A stretch of 64,000 bases of DNA from Omphiscola glabra (GCA_964017045.1 OZ024798.1:9259793-9323792), one strand, 5' to 3'; positions 32,263-44,404 are shown, counted from the first letter of the stretch. The notes: generated from the sequence alone by a model not told the origin. A program made the numbers and translations.

Positions 32263-34085
32263 ATCTATACATTTGTAAACATTTGAACATCCGCATTCTC
32301 TGCGCGCCTTGTTTATTACCGTATTACCGTATTACCATATTACATTGGACTTTTATCATTTGACGAGGCAGCCACCCACCCGGCCCGATGTCTTTAAAGG
32401 GTACTCGTCCTTTCGTTGAAGTGGTCATAAAAAAAACCGACCCCACTCCCCCCCCCTCCCCGCTTCACTGTGATGCAACATACCACAATGCACTAAATCA
32501 GCTGCCGTTTCCTGTCTGTGTTACGGTTAAAAAACTCCTACGTCTCCAGTCGCTATTGAAAGTTTGGGATCCCCCAACACCTATGTTGATCTTGTCTAGA
32601 GTTGTGATTTTAAGACTGAAAAACAAAAAAATAATAATAATATCTTCCCGAGCCCTCAAACTACAAAAAACAACAACAACAAACAAACAAAACAGGGCTA
32701 TAAATATTGTATTCTGTAAAGGGACGGACTGGGGGGTTGGCTCACTAAAACCTTGGAAGACTGGGCTGGGCAGTATTACAACAAAGATATTACCAAGTTG
32801 AATGAAAAAAAAAAAGGAAAAAAAAAAAAAAAGGGGGGGGGGGGGTGTTTGCGGTTCTCTCATTATTTATTGAAGAACGCCCCGAATATTCAAACAAACT
32901 ATTTCTCATTTAGACAAGTTTATAATATTCCACCCCCACCCCCACCCTCTTCGCATCGTGTCATCCTCCTCTTAATATTGTTTTGTAATAGGCGCCTAAA
33001 TTGTTTGCTATAAAAGAGGCTGTTCCTCCCTTCTACAACATATGGCATATTCTCGAACGCCACGCAATTTGCCCCCCCCCCCAACACCCCTTTACAAAAA
33101 AAACAAAAAAAAAAACAAACAAAAGAAACAAGAACATCCAAAAATAAACAAAATAACAGACTCCCCCCCCCCTCCCCCCCCCTTTTCCATCAAAAATGCA
33201 AAGATTAGTTCATCATAATCTGCATAATCCGCATTTTTATTACGCCCTGGACACGCAAAGCGAAGGCCATGTCTTCAGGCGTAGCTCCAGACAAAAAAAT
33301 CCGACAACAGATTTTTAGATAAAGTAATTGAGGTTTTCTTTTTAAAAAAAATTACATCTGTAACTCAACCTTTTAATGGTGAATTTAAAAAAAATGTATT
33401 TAAAAAGTCAAAATACTTCTCATAGACTTATAGATAACAATAATATATTGATGTTTAAAGCCGAAGTGAAAGGATAATTTGTGTCCCGTTTTGAAGTCTT
33501 ACCGTAAAGAATATCAGCTGCAACAATAAGGGGGGGGGGGGGCAAACTAGGAAACAGCACACAAATCAACATTCCAAATAAAACCATAAAATAAAAAATA
33601 AAAATTTTTATGTGTGTGTTTTATTTTTTTGTTCCATTCCTGACTCATAAAAACTTTGCGGTGCGTCTAAATTGGGAAACCAACATTTGCCTCCGTAATG
33701 CAGCGTTTGCTTGTCGTGTATTGTCACCAGGGGGGCCCGCCTCGACAGCATACCTGCAGAGGTTATTTTAAGCGACGCCGTTCGGTATTCCTGATCGCTC
33801 TGCCGTCTGTTTGTTCGATCTCACAACAGGAGAAAAGTGTGTGTGTGTGTGGAGGGGACTGCTGTCAAATAATGGCCCAGAGCTCTTGCGGTACACTATT
33901 TGTAGCATCTAAACTTGGACGTTTGGGGCAGGAGGTCCCCTCACCCCCCCTGCTCCAAAATCACCAGGTCCCAACCCCAGCTTCCACACGACCCCCCATT
34001 GGAGTGGGGGGGGGGAGGGCTAAGGGTTAGAGAACGAGCTTGTGTAGTATTTGCATGCGAGAGCCTGGAATAACTTTCCCCCCAG
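32263..34085. other. 1.8-kb non-coding gap
   Basis: Homopolymers and A-rich runs near 32805-32845, 33070 and 33165, and a GT run near 33840. No exon or element recognised. Confidence 0.5.
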
Positions 34086-34263
34086 TGTTACGGGCCGTCC
34101 AGTGTAAGCTGGGGCCAGGTGAACCGCCGACTATATAAATAAAATGGGCCAGGTCTTCCCGTCATCATTGTGGTTTAGTCAGAGCTCGCGGAGTGGTCAT
34201 TGCGTGGTGTAGTTGGCGCCGCCCCTGTTGCGTGACAGATTCACTCGGATAATCAGCCTCCAC
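34086..34263 (+). promoter_or_regulatory. Candidate TATA promoter with leader, or solo-LTR fragment
   Basis: TATATAAAT at 34132-34140 is followed by a GC-richer leader and a good splice donor (CAC|GTAAGTT) after 34263. The block begins TGTTACGGGCCG, like some LTR starts, and includes TGGCGCCGCCCCTGTTGCG, reminiscent of a primer-binding region. I could not find a matching LTR end or a following coding exon, so both readings are tentative. Confidence 0.25.
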
Positions 34264-34744
34264 GTAAGTTGTTAAAGTGTTATTAATTATTCTTGGTGTT
34301 GTGTTGCTTTTTAGAAAGTACAGTTTGTTGCAATATCCCGATGAGTTGCAAAAAAAAAAATTAAAAAAAAACGATAATATGTGCTTAGTGTATGGTTTAC
34401 AGACATCCTATCAGTTCATGTTAAGGTCCTTAGGGGGGCCTAGGGCCATATCCAACTGATATATGTTGGCGTAGGTCTTGTCTACAACGTACGTTTACTG
34501 TTCAACTTGTTGACACTCAAAGACCATGCTTGTCTTCACTTGACCGCTTGAACAAGTTCGCTTCCTATTATATGTTATCAGAACAATTGTCTACTCGTGT
34601 GTGTAGATGTCCTAAGTTATTAGAGTGGTAGTTACATATGTCATATGTCACAAAATATATCAAGATGAAAGTCAAGAAACGAAATGTTGTACAAGTTTAT
34701 ACAATACAAATGGGTGAATTTAAACACGCTGAACAACTGCTGGA
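34264..34744. other. Non-coding gap
   Basis: Nothing recognised. Confidence 0.45.
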
Positions 34745-35035
34745 CATCCAGCATTGTGTATCAATACTGAATGGGTCAGAGATCCAATATTGTGTATTAC
34801 CACTGTTTGAGTCAGAGATCCAACATTGTGTATTACCACTGTATGGGTCAGAGATCCAATATTGTGTATTACCACTGTTTGAGTCAGAGATCCAACATTG
34901 TGTATTACCACTGTATGGGTCAGAGATCCAATATTGTGTATTACCACTGTTTGAGTCAGAGATCCAACATTGTGTATTACCACTGTATGGGTCGGATATC
35001 CAACACTGTGCATTAACACTGCATGGGTCAGAGTA
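34745..35035. repeat. 36-bp minisatellite with 72-bp higher-order units
   Basis: Unit contains CAATATTGTGTATTACCACT; alternate monomers end GTATGGGTC or GTTTGAGTC. About 8 monomers. Frames of 80 to 146 codons across it, both strands, are artefacts. Confidence 0.95.
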
Positions 35036-35124
35036 AAACATAAAGAATAGGACAACGAAACAGTTATATATATCAGGGAGAGACTCCAAAGCAATGACAA
35101 GCACAATTTAAAGAAACTTAGAAG
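35036..35124. other. Short unique spacer
   Basis: Nothing recognised. Confidence 0.4.
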
Positions 35125-35760
35125 GTACACACATTTAACCGTAAAGAACGAGTGTCCCAAATTTAACTGTGTTAAATAGTGTCCCGAATTTAACCGTGAT
35201 AAATAGTGACCCGAATTAAACCATGCTAAGTGGTGTGTCCCGAATTTAACCGTAATAAATAGTGTCTTGAATTTAACCGTGTTAAATAGTGACCCGAATT
35301 CAACCGCGATAAAGAGTGTCCCGAATTTAACTGTGTGTCCCGAATTTAACCGTAATAAATATTGTCTTAAATTTAACCGTGTTAAATAGTGTCCCGAATT
35401 TAACCGTGTTAAATAGTGTCCCGAATTTAACCGCGATAAATAGTGACCCGAATTAAACCATGTTAAGTAGTGTGTCCCGAATTTAACCGTAATAAATAGT
35501 GTCTTGAATTTAACCGATTTAAATATTGTCCCGAATTTAACCGTGTTAAATAGTGTCCCGAATTTAACTGTGTGTCCCGAATTTAACCGTAATAAATATT
35601 GTCTTGAATTTAACCGTAATAAATATTGTCCCGAATTTAACCGCGATAAAGAATGTCCCGAATTTAATCGTGTTAATAAATCGTGTCCTGAATTTTAACC
35701 GGATTAAAGATTGTCCCGAAATTAACCGTAATGAAGAAATATCCCGAGCTTAACCAAGAC
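35125..35760. repeat. About 27-bp degenerate minisatellite, more than 20 copies
   Basis: Units of GTCCCGAATTTAACCGTG plus TTAAATAGT. They are degenerate, with longer-range repeats of several units. Confidence 0.92.
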
Positions 35761-36039
35761 AAGGATATATACGGACATATACAAAGTATTATAATCCCGA
35801 ATTCACGACTATTTCCTAATCTCCATAGGGATATTCTAACCATCCATTCCCCAATGGCTTACGGCTTAGAGTTATGCCGCCAGGGTGGCCCTTGAGTTGC
35901 GCCACCCTTACTAAAATAATTAACAAACAAAAACAACACAATACTATACGCAATTTGCGATCGAATGCATGGTGAGAAAAAAAGATTTCCACCCAGGGAC
36001 AGAGACGGCCTTCGCGACGTGGTAGTTTTAGCGGCTGCT
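35761..36039. other. Short non-coding gap
   Basis: Nothing recognised. Confidence 0.4.
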
Positions 36040-36180
36040 CACACATTCGCTCTGCCCATGCCTCTGCCCATGCATGTCTATCTATGCCTATGTTTCTGCC
36101 CATGCATGTCTATGCCTATGTCTCGGCCCATGCATTGCATGTCTTTGTCCATGTCTCTGCTCATGTCTCTGCCACCAATT
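36040..36180. repeat. CCATGC/TGTCT degenerate repeat
   Basis: Irregular units such as CTGCCCATGCATGTCTATG. Confidence 0.7.
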
Positions 36181-36685
36181 GGAATGTTTGACCGGTGGTC
36201 AGTTTGAGCTACTCACCGAGTAACTTACCCATAAATTACTCAGATTATTTTTTTGCATTTGTTGTTCAAGTCGAGACTTTTTAACTTCTCTCTCTGTTTA
36301 TTACGTTTTGTCCTCTGTTTAATGATGTGAGATTGTGCAAAATGGTAGGATTTCTAATAACAGCATTTGAAATAAACTCAAAACTTGTGTATTTTATTTG
36401 AATTCAATCATTTTACACTGCCTATGGTTAAGCCTTATCACTAAGTGGGGGTGGGTGGGTGGGGGGGAGATGGTGGGGTGGGGGAGGTGTGGTTACTTGT
36501 TCCTGGCACGGTGCTATTAAAGGGCGCAACCACCATTAAACCAGACCAGCTTTTTTTAAAAAAGATATTACATCATAAAACTTGGCATTTAAAGACAACT
36601 ACAACAAGCTTTTCAAGCAAGAATGAAGGGACATTATCGTTCTATTATTTGGAAATAATTTTCTTTAATGAACTTTTATATTAAA

Positions 36686-36689
<4 letters not shown>
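36181..36689. other. Non-coding gap
   Basis: G-rich patch at 36445-36490; nothing else recognised. Confidence 0.45.

Positions 36690-36729
<40 letters not shown>
36690..36729. repeat. TA dinucleotide microsatellite
   Basis: (TA)n of about 20 repeats. Confidence 0.97.
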
Positions 36730-36732
<3 letters not shown>

Positions 36733-36859
36733 CAAACACACCAAAAGGCACATACTATAATAAGCGTATCCCTATTCATGTCAGCGAGAGTTTGGGGACG
36801 TTTAAGACGTAGGTGTCAATTGTCATAGCGTCTAGCCGGGTCTATCCAGTCATCCCTGT

Positions 36860-37110
36860 GGCACGACAGCCCATGTAGGTCTGTGGGTCTGCCTCACCAC
36901 ATCCTTCCACTCAGACCTAACTGATTGTTTTTCTTTTCCGTGCTTGGATTGGATTCCCGGCTGCTGTAGATCCCCCATCCACCCCTCTAAGCCTATGTCC
37001 ACCGTTGAGCGGTCTTCTTCTGTGGTGTTGGTGGTGCACCCACTTCACTCCTCTGTGTTATTGGTACTCTCTCTAAGTGTCCGGCCCAGCGTAGCGTGTG
37101 CCTTTCTAGC
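36860..37110. repeat. Dispersed repeat, GCCCATG family
   Basis: TGGCACGACAGCCCATGTAG and CTGTGGGTCTGCCTCACCAC resemble TGGCACTACAGCCCATGGAG and TCTGGTCTGCTTCCCCGCAC at 53197. Each is followed by loosely related C/T-rich sequence. This is probably a retroelement 3' region. Confidence 0.45.
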
Positions 37111-39221
37111 CGAGTCCGGCCAACTCAAAATCTTCGCTTTCATGGCCTCGTTTTGAGAAGAATCGGATCTGACGACGCAGATGGTTGCCATGGACACCTT
37201 TGAACTTTTGGATTGCAATTACGTACGCTTGTTGCGTTCGGCATCAGCTCAGGGGGCATTGTCCGTCGTCTTTATCTATATGGTGACTATTGAGTCAAAT
37301 ATCGATGATGGTACTAAAAATAAAGCTGTCTCAAAAAGTAAATTGATCGAATCGATCAAAAATATTACTTTTTCTGAAGCCGGTCGAATAGATAAAAAAA
37401 AAAAAGAAGTTCCTTAGTTTAATTTTCACTTTTGATTTGAGTGTCCCCCCCCCCCCACCACCCACCCCCCACAGCCGCTTCAAAGCTAGTGCACAAAAGA
37501 AAAAACAACAACTAAACAGGAAGTGTCCGGAAGTTGAAATTTCTAATTCATTCAAAACATGAAGTTAAGACAACAATTTGTGATGACGCAATCGCAGTTA
37601 TTTCGAGGTTAACTTATGAAGACTTCTTGAAGTCACATTTAAAAAAAAAAAAAATGAGAGTCCTTTGCCAGTTCTAAGCAGACTCTGAACGTTGTATTTG
37701 ATTGTTCCGACAATCATGCTTATGTTGATTGATCACTACTCAAATGCTTTTGTTTGTTTTTTTGTTGTTTGCAGAGTATATTTTCCTCATCTAATGAGCA
37801 TTCATGAAATATTGTGTCGTGCACTGCAGATAGCTTCTTAATTGTATCGCGTTGTCCCGTCCCCCATGCTCCACCCCCCCACCAATGGCGTAGGCTGGGT
37901 TAGTGCCACGACTTTTCCCGCCCTTCATCGACGTAACAAACTCTGCTTATAGTTATAGCTAAAAATGCACCACCCCCTCCACTTTTTCATTTAATAAAAA
38001 AAAGTCCCGCCAGGAGAGGACCGCCCCCCTCACTCCGCACACCCCCGCCCCGCAATCCTACGCGCTGCACACCACCCTAAATTTTATACTATAAGGCAGG
38101 AATACGGTGTATCTCCTTCCCGATACGCTATTCTGAAGGGAGAAAAAAACAACAACATTATATTATTCTGAAAAGCCATCTCTCAAATTTAGTTCTAAAA
38201 CTAGGCACTGCTATGTCATCTGCATGACAGTTTGTACACTAACAGTACAGATAGTAAACTCGCTGGACGGAATTTGCCCTGAAGGGACAGACGGGAGTGT
38301 TAAAGGACAGATTGGACACTTGCAGGACGAACTGGACTGTACTCTTAAAAGACAGAGAGAATTTTTTTGCAGACTTCCTGCCTGATACCCTCAGTAGAGA
38401 GTAGTATTTCATTTGTACTCGACGATCACAAACATCATCAGGAATTGTGTCGTTCGCGAACCGTTTTTGAACATACGAGACGCAGTGGCGTAGGTTTTAA
38501 CTTTGATCAACCCTCCTGCCCCCGCCCCCACCCGTTCTCTCATACCCCCCGCACTATCCAAATATACCGAACACACTCTCCCACATTTCAAGACTCTTCC
38601 CGACAGTCGCGCGCTCCCTCACAATATCACCCACGCACCCACACCCTTCCCGACACAGCCACTGTTTTGACAACATACTTAATGTACACGTGTCCAATAA
38701 GAAGGTGGGTTGTGAGGGGGGATGGAAGCCACCCTTTGTCTTCCATCACGTTAAGTAAAGTGCCACAATGACAAACAACCCCCCACCCCCGCCCACCTGA
38801 TCTCGAGTCCTCGGCCATGACGGTAGCCATGTTGACACACGTGTCCAGTTCTCAACCAAACAAAAAGTTCGATAGTACAACAAACAGTGGGGGGAAGGCT
38901 GCAGTAAGCCAAAAGGACTATATTTGAACTTAGTTTTTATTGTTCCGCTACCAGGAAGGCACTAGAAACCCACTTGAAACAAGACTTAGTGACACCTTTG
39001 GGGGGGGGGGGGGGTTGGATGGTTGGAAGGTCGGGTTTAAGGTTGATGTGGGCAAAATATTTTTCATATTAGAATTTTGTACATTCGAATTCTTCGATTT
39101 GCATTAAATTGTATAATGTTTTATATTTCATCATTGAAAGAAAAAGAATTTTATTCGATGAAAATAAAATGGGGAGAGTTTTTGTAAAAAATAAAATAAA
39201 AAAGAAACAACGCCCCCTCCT
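37111..39221. other. 2.1-kb non-coding gap
   Basis: No exon or element recognised. Poly(C) near 37447, an A run near 37640, scattered CAGTGGCGTAGG fragments (38484) and GGACAG-type motifs near 38280-38350. Confidence 0.45.
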
Positions 39222-39295
39222 CCACCCTTTCTTTCTTTTTTCTTTTCTTTCTTTCTTTCTTCTTTCTTTCTTTCTTCCTTTCTTTCTTTCTTTCT

Positions 39296-39349
<54 letters not shown>

Positions 39350-39466
39350 TTCCTTCCTTTCTTTCTTTCTATCTTTCTTTCTTTCTTTCTTTCTTCCTTC
39401 CTTCCTTCCTTCCTTCCTTTCTTTCTTTCTTCCTTCCTTTCTTTCTTTCTTTCTTTCTCTTCCTTC

Positions 39467-39505
<39 letters not shown>

Positions 39506-39532
39506 TCCTTCCTTCTTCCTTCCTTTCTTTCT

Positions 39533-39566
<34 letters not shown>

Positions 39567-39601
39567 TTCCTTTCTTTCTTTCTTTCTTTCTTCCTTCCTT
39601 C

Positions 39602-39658
<57 letters not shown>

Positions 39659-39766
39659 TTCCTTCCTTCTTTCTTTCTTCCTTTCTTTCTTTCTTTCTTT
39701 CTTTTTCTTTCTTCCTTTCTTTCTTCCTTCCTTTCTTTCTTTCTTTCTTCCTTCCTTCCTTCCTTC

Positions 39767-39834
<68 letters not shown>

Positions 39835-39853
39835 TTCCTTCCTTCCTTCCTTC

Positions 39854-39888
<35 letters not shown>

Positions 39889-40094
39889 TTTCTTTTTCTT
39901 TCTTTCTTTCTTTCTTTCTTCTTTTCTTTCTTTCTTCCTTTCTTTCTTTCTTTCTTTCTCTTTCTTTCTTTCTTTCCTTTCTTTCTTTCTTTCTTTTCTT
40001 CCTTCTCTTCTTTCTTCTTTCTTTCTTCTTTCTTTCTTTTCTTTTCTTTTTTCTTTCTTTCTTTCTTTCTTTTTCTTTCTTTCTTTCTTTCTTT

Positions 40095-40144
<50 letters not shown>

Positions 40145-40159
40145 TTCCTTCCTTCCTTC

Positions 40160-40202
<43 letters not shown>

Positions 40203-40245
40203 TTTATCTTTCCTTCCTTCTTTCTTTCTTTCTCTTTTTCCTTTT
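39222..40245. repeat. 1-kb TTTC/TTCC polypyrimidine microsatellite
   Basis: An almost uninterrupted pyrimidine strand of CTTT and CTTC tetranucleotides. Frames of 314 to 384 codons encode Phe/Leu/Ser on + and Lys/Arg/Glu on -, and are artefacts. Confidence 0.98.
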
Positions 40246-40330
40246 TCAAAAAGAAAGACATAAAGAAAAGGAAATCTCATAAGTTTTTTAAAAGTATCTC
40301 TGTTACTTGTCATCCTTCTTTTGGTCTGGT

Positions 40331-40372
40331 TCGCTTATGAAGGCTCTAAGCCGACACGTCCTAATCTTTTCT
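40331..40372 (+). ncRNA. Decayed hammerhead-like motif
   Basis: CTTATGAAGGCTCTAAGCC then GACACGTC: the CTGATGA and GAAAC positions each carry a substitution, so it should be inactive. The following TCTATTAATTCAAGTTCAGC matches the sequence beside the motif at 29481, showing that both belong to one element. Confidence 0.4.
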
Positions 40373-41066
40373 CCGGTCTATTAATTCAAGTTCAGCATTT
40401 ATTGTTCTTATATTTCATACCCATACCGATCGCGCCCCCCCCCCCAACCTCCCGCTTGATATACTTCTTTCAAATTCTAATATTTTGGGAGGAGAAAATT
40501 CGAAATGAAATATATCTTGCGTTGTTACATCAATGCCTTTAGAGACTTGAAAAATGTATTAAAATAAAATAATAAGTCGAACGAAGAATCGTAGGCTGAA
40601 AAGATTCATCAATTTCACGAAAGCGTCTGTGTTAAAACTCTTAATTCATTTTACACACATTGGGGTTTGTTCATTAAAGAATAAATAAACTAAGAGATGT
40701 CAAACGAATTGAACGAATTCTCCACATCGGCGAAACGAAACGATTATGCCAACAAGTCTACAGTAACACTGGCATTAATACTGTTTGTAAAAACCTGGCA
40801 TCGATCCGCTTCAATCAGTCATCGACAGAAATGTAAATGTGATGAATTAATGACGGAAATGTTAAAAGAAGGCGTGTATTCATAAAAGATAAAACAAAAA
40901 TACCACACTATTTCTTTCACAACGCACAGCGGTTCTCAATATTTAACGACGAATTTGCGTCGGGTGGGGCACAAGCAGAGCGCGGACATGCATTTTTCTC
41001 GGCTGCAAGGTGACATGAATATCTTTCTATCTGTATAAAGATAAACATTTCTCCGTCACTCCGCTC
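40373..41066. other. Non-coding gap
   Basis: Nothing recognised beyond the start of the element described above. Confidence 0.45.
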
Positions 41067-41233
41067 CAGTGGCGTAGCGAGCTTAACTCGCGCCCGGGGC
41101 ACAATACCTTTTTAGCGCCCCTTCTATTCGAAAACCATACAATATTTCATGTAAAATATACCATTTGGCGCCCCTTTGTGAGTAGCGCCCGGGGCATGAT
41201 GCACCCCTTGCCTCCCTCCTCGCTACGCCGTTG
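41067..41233. mobile_element. hAT-type MITE, CAGTGGCG family, copy E
   Basis: Runs from CAGTGGCGTAGCGAGCTTAA to CTCGCTACGCCGTTG. Flanks CTCCGCTC and CTCCGCCC match at 7 of 8. Same orientation as copies A and B. Confidence 0.87.
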
Positions 41234-41574
41234 CTCCGCCCATCGCTGTCTAATAATACAGACTGATAGTTTTTTTCAGCTCCCGCCCCCCCCCCCCACG
41301 ACTATCTCTTTCTACATACAATTTAAAAAAAAAAAGATTAAATTTTTTTTAAAAAAAAATGCGCCTTGGAACCGAACTCAAATACTGCTAGAATGTATGC
41401 TCAAAATATACATCTGTTAGTCTTTGATGCCGTCTAGATGTCTTAATTTCTTATATGATTAGAACCATGGAAAAACAGTTCCACAATAAACGTGACAACA
41501 CAGGCTGTACCCGCTTTAACGAATATTTGCTCTTTTAATGAACAACACAATTTTACACTATATTATTCTATCAC

Positions 41575-41617
<43 letters not shown>

Positions 41618-43259
41618 GTTGTTAATTTAAAATGAACTACTTACTATTGCCTCTTGTTTTCCCCAAACATCTTCTCAACGTTTTTTTTCCATACTATTCA
41701 ACTTTATTTCAAGTACGTAGCATATCGTCCACATAATTCTATTTTGTAATTTTCAATATTAAACTTAAATGCGGGCAGAAGGGGGGCGGAGGGAGCGGAG
41801 GGGGTGGGTGTTAAGCGGGGCGCGTGTTTCAGTCTATAACTATAACGCATAACTTTAAAAGTGTTATCATAAAACACAATTACTGTATATTCATTTTGCT
41901 CTGCATTTAACTGACAACACTAATACTTTCATAGGTCCTAATTAATTATGGAGTTTTCTATATAAAGTGTTGAGCATTCCCCCCCCCCCTTTTTCCCTCA
42001 ATACTAGTTGGTACTTAAGTAATAAGTAAAACAAAGTAAGGTTAAACCTGAAAAAAAGGAACGCAACAAAGCAACGAATGTTTCGACAGGAAGCCTTCGT
42101 CAGCGAACAGACAACATAAAAAAAAGACCGAAAAAAAATGTATAAAAAATATAGCACTTAGCTGAGACGGAGTTTTCGAGTGGGCAGCGAAAGAATTGTG
42201 GTAATTGTAGGGTGGTGGGGTGTATTATCACCTGACTCCCCTACTTCCGCCCCCCCCCATTTTGTTACAGTGACCTATACTTCGTGTACCCCATGCTATT
42301 TAATACCACGCCTTTAATATTTAAAACCAAAATGACAACCCACATATTGGATTTCGCCGTTGTATATTAAGAGGACAGCTCATATTTCGGCGTCCTGACG
42401 CGCAACGGACGCACAGAAAAGCAACATATAAAGAGCGACCTCTCTGAACGGAACTCGTTTGTATTTATTACAATGGAGAACTGCCTGTAGAATAACAACA
42501 AGGAAAGTAATTGATCATTTGTACAAACTGGATGTGACGGGAGTGAGGTGGGGGTGGGCTGTGAGTTTGTAGGCGCCCCGCCCCCGACCAACAACTACTA
42601 TTTGCAATCTGAGTTATCGCAATCGACCAATGTACACACCCGCCCGAAACTATGTTCATGTTCACTACTCTCAACTTCACATGGTCAATTTAAGCCCCCC
42701 CCAACCCCCTCCACCTTTCCACCCCCCACTTAGTATATTTTAACTAATCACCGTATTGTATTCCCGTTCACAAGGACTATTCATCATACCCCCCCCCCCT
42801 CTAGCTTGCTAATGAGAACAAGATTCGATCAGGCGTGAAAGAACGCACACGAAGAGTTTGTAGAAGGAAACATTGAGTACAGCCGGGTGAATGCCTGCGA
42901 TACAATGGCCGAGCGAGTAGATTCATGGGGCTGGACATGTTTCGAATAATGGTACTAACGTTGACGCGGACTGCACCGACCGCGGCCGTGGTCACCTTAA
43001 CAAGTACGGCTACATGTTATGCAGACAGTCATAAAGGTACGCGCAAGTTATGTTCGCTGTCACAAATAGAGGTACATTTTATGCTTTTTAAATTTTATTA
43101 ATTTTTTTTTACTAATATGGTTAAACGTAGGCACACGCAAAGCTCACATTAAATTATTGCATTTTTTGAAGCGTTTAGGGAAATGTATGCTTATTATATA
43201 TCATCGTTTAGACCTTTAAGTTTACTAAGTCCTTGTTGCAAAGTCCTAAAAACTTTATT
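41234..43259. other. 2-kb non-coding gap
   Basis: Holds a TA microsatellite at 41578-41615, several C homopolymers, and the hammerhead-like remnant at 42058-42112. A GC-richer unique stretch at 42830-43020 has short frames without a domain. Confidence 0.45.
42058..42112 (-). ncRNA. Divergent hammerhead-like motif
   Basis: Minus strand: CTGACGAAGGCTTCCTGTC then GAAACATTCG. CUGANGA and GAAA are kept, helix II is weak, and the GUC triplet is lost. Confidence 0.3.
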
Positions 43260-43345
43260 ATAGACCGTCTCACAGACCTTCTCTGAAACCGTCTCACAGA
43301 CCCTCTCTGAAACCGTCTCACAGACCATCTCAAGGACCGTACTGG
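43260..43345. repeat. 28-bp tandem repeat, 3 copies
   Basis: Units contain GACCGTCTCACAGACCTTCT or close variants. Confidence 0.85.
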
Positions 43346-43517
43346 AACCTATCACGTAGACATAAAAATAAAACCTTCATATATTCCGTACCTATTGCAT
43401 TTTTGTTTGGCGGTCATCACAGTGTTTGTGTGTGGAGATTTTCCTGATATTTTGACTATGTTAACTGCGCATGTCAGTAACGTTATAAAAAATGCTTACA
43501 CCTAATTTGTTCTAGCC

Positions 43518-43695
43518 CAGTGGTTCTCAATCTGGGGGTCGAACGACCCTTTGCCAGGGGTCGCCTAAGACAGTCGAAAACACATATAATCTACAGTTAT
43601 GAAGTAGAAACGAAAATTATTTTGCGGTTGGGGGTCGCCACAACATGAGGAACTGTTTTAAAGGGTCGCAGCATTAGGAAGGTTGAGAACCACTG
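43518..43695. mobile_element. SPIN-like hAT MITE, copy 2
   Basis: Runs from CAGTGGTTCTCAATCTGGGG to GGTTGAGAACCACTG. Flanks TTCTAGCC and TTCTAGCA match at 7 of 8. It retains CGACCCTTTGCCAGGGGTCG and CACAACATGAGGAACTGTTT. It lies 0.7 kb upstream of the HUNK start codon. Confidence 0.9.
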
Positions 43696-43883
43696 TTCTA
43701 GCAGATGTATTCTCGTGGTGAATATCTCAACAGCATGAACAGGGCAATGACCCCCACCGCTTGCAGCAAGCGATGATTGACTCAGTTAACATGTAACCTC
43801 TCCGGCCAGTGAACGAAATGCTGGTTTTCAATAATGTCAATGAATATTAATATTTATAAATATTCGTTTTTTCTTGTTCACAG

Positions 43884-44404
43884 ATTCGAATCTTCACACT
43901 AAGAGATAACATCGAATCCAAATCCAATCAGGACAAGAGGATTCATGCCATTTCCTTCAACGTCACGGCTTATCTTTACCTGATTAACATACAGCACAGC
44001 TTAGACGAAAAAGGAAAAAAACCGGAGCAGACGATCAAAGTGTCGGACAAACAGCCTGATAGATTTAACAGCCTGTCACTATATGAATTAAGCAGCGATC
44101 CATCAGTGGGACAGCTTGTCGAAACCAAATCACGAAAAGTGAACGCCATTTTGTTTTCTCAGACAACAGGCGGTTAGCGTCTCGAAGACATTCGAGTAGA
44201 GAGTAAACGAAGGCGGTTCTGAACGCAGTGACGTCATCGGGAGATCTCTCTTTGTGTGAGAGAGTCAAAACACATGTTTTTGGAGTTAACAAACTGAAGG
44301 GCAAAAAAATAGTGTTGGTGTGTTTGTGAGGGAGGAAGGTGTGTCGTTGGTTCCATAACGGTTTGCACCGACAGCTGACGGGACGCTGAGATGAGCGTTT
44401 GACC
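43884..44404 (+). promoter_or_regulatory. Repeat-free leader upstream of HUNK, with a 98-codon open frame
   Basis: From a splice-acceptor-like TTTCTTGTTCACAG to the HUNK ATG there is no repeat. A frame with no early ATG is open from 43884 to a TAG at 44175-44177; it includes RIFTLRDNIESKSNQDKR and matches nothing I know. The most economical reading is 5' untranslated exon sequence or promoter of HUNK. No TATA box is obvious. A TGA in frame with the HUNK ATG lies at 44387-44389. Confidence 0.35.

Noticed and set aside
39109..40313. 384-, 376- and 314-codon frames (Phe/Leu/Ser or Lys/Arg/Glu proteins)
   Set aside because: Pure TTTC microsatellite translations.
1..43800. tRNA, rRNA or snRNA genes
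   Set aside because: I could not find a convincing cloverleaf or conserved box by eye. A tRNAscan-SE or Infernal run would settle it.
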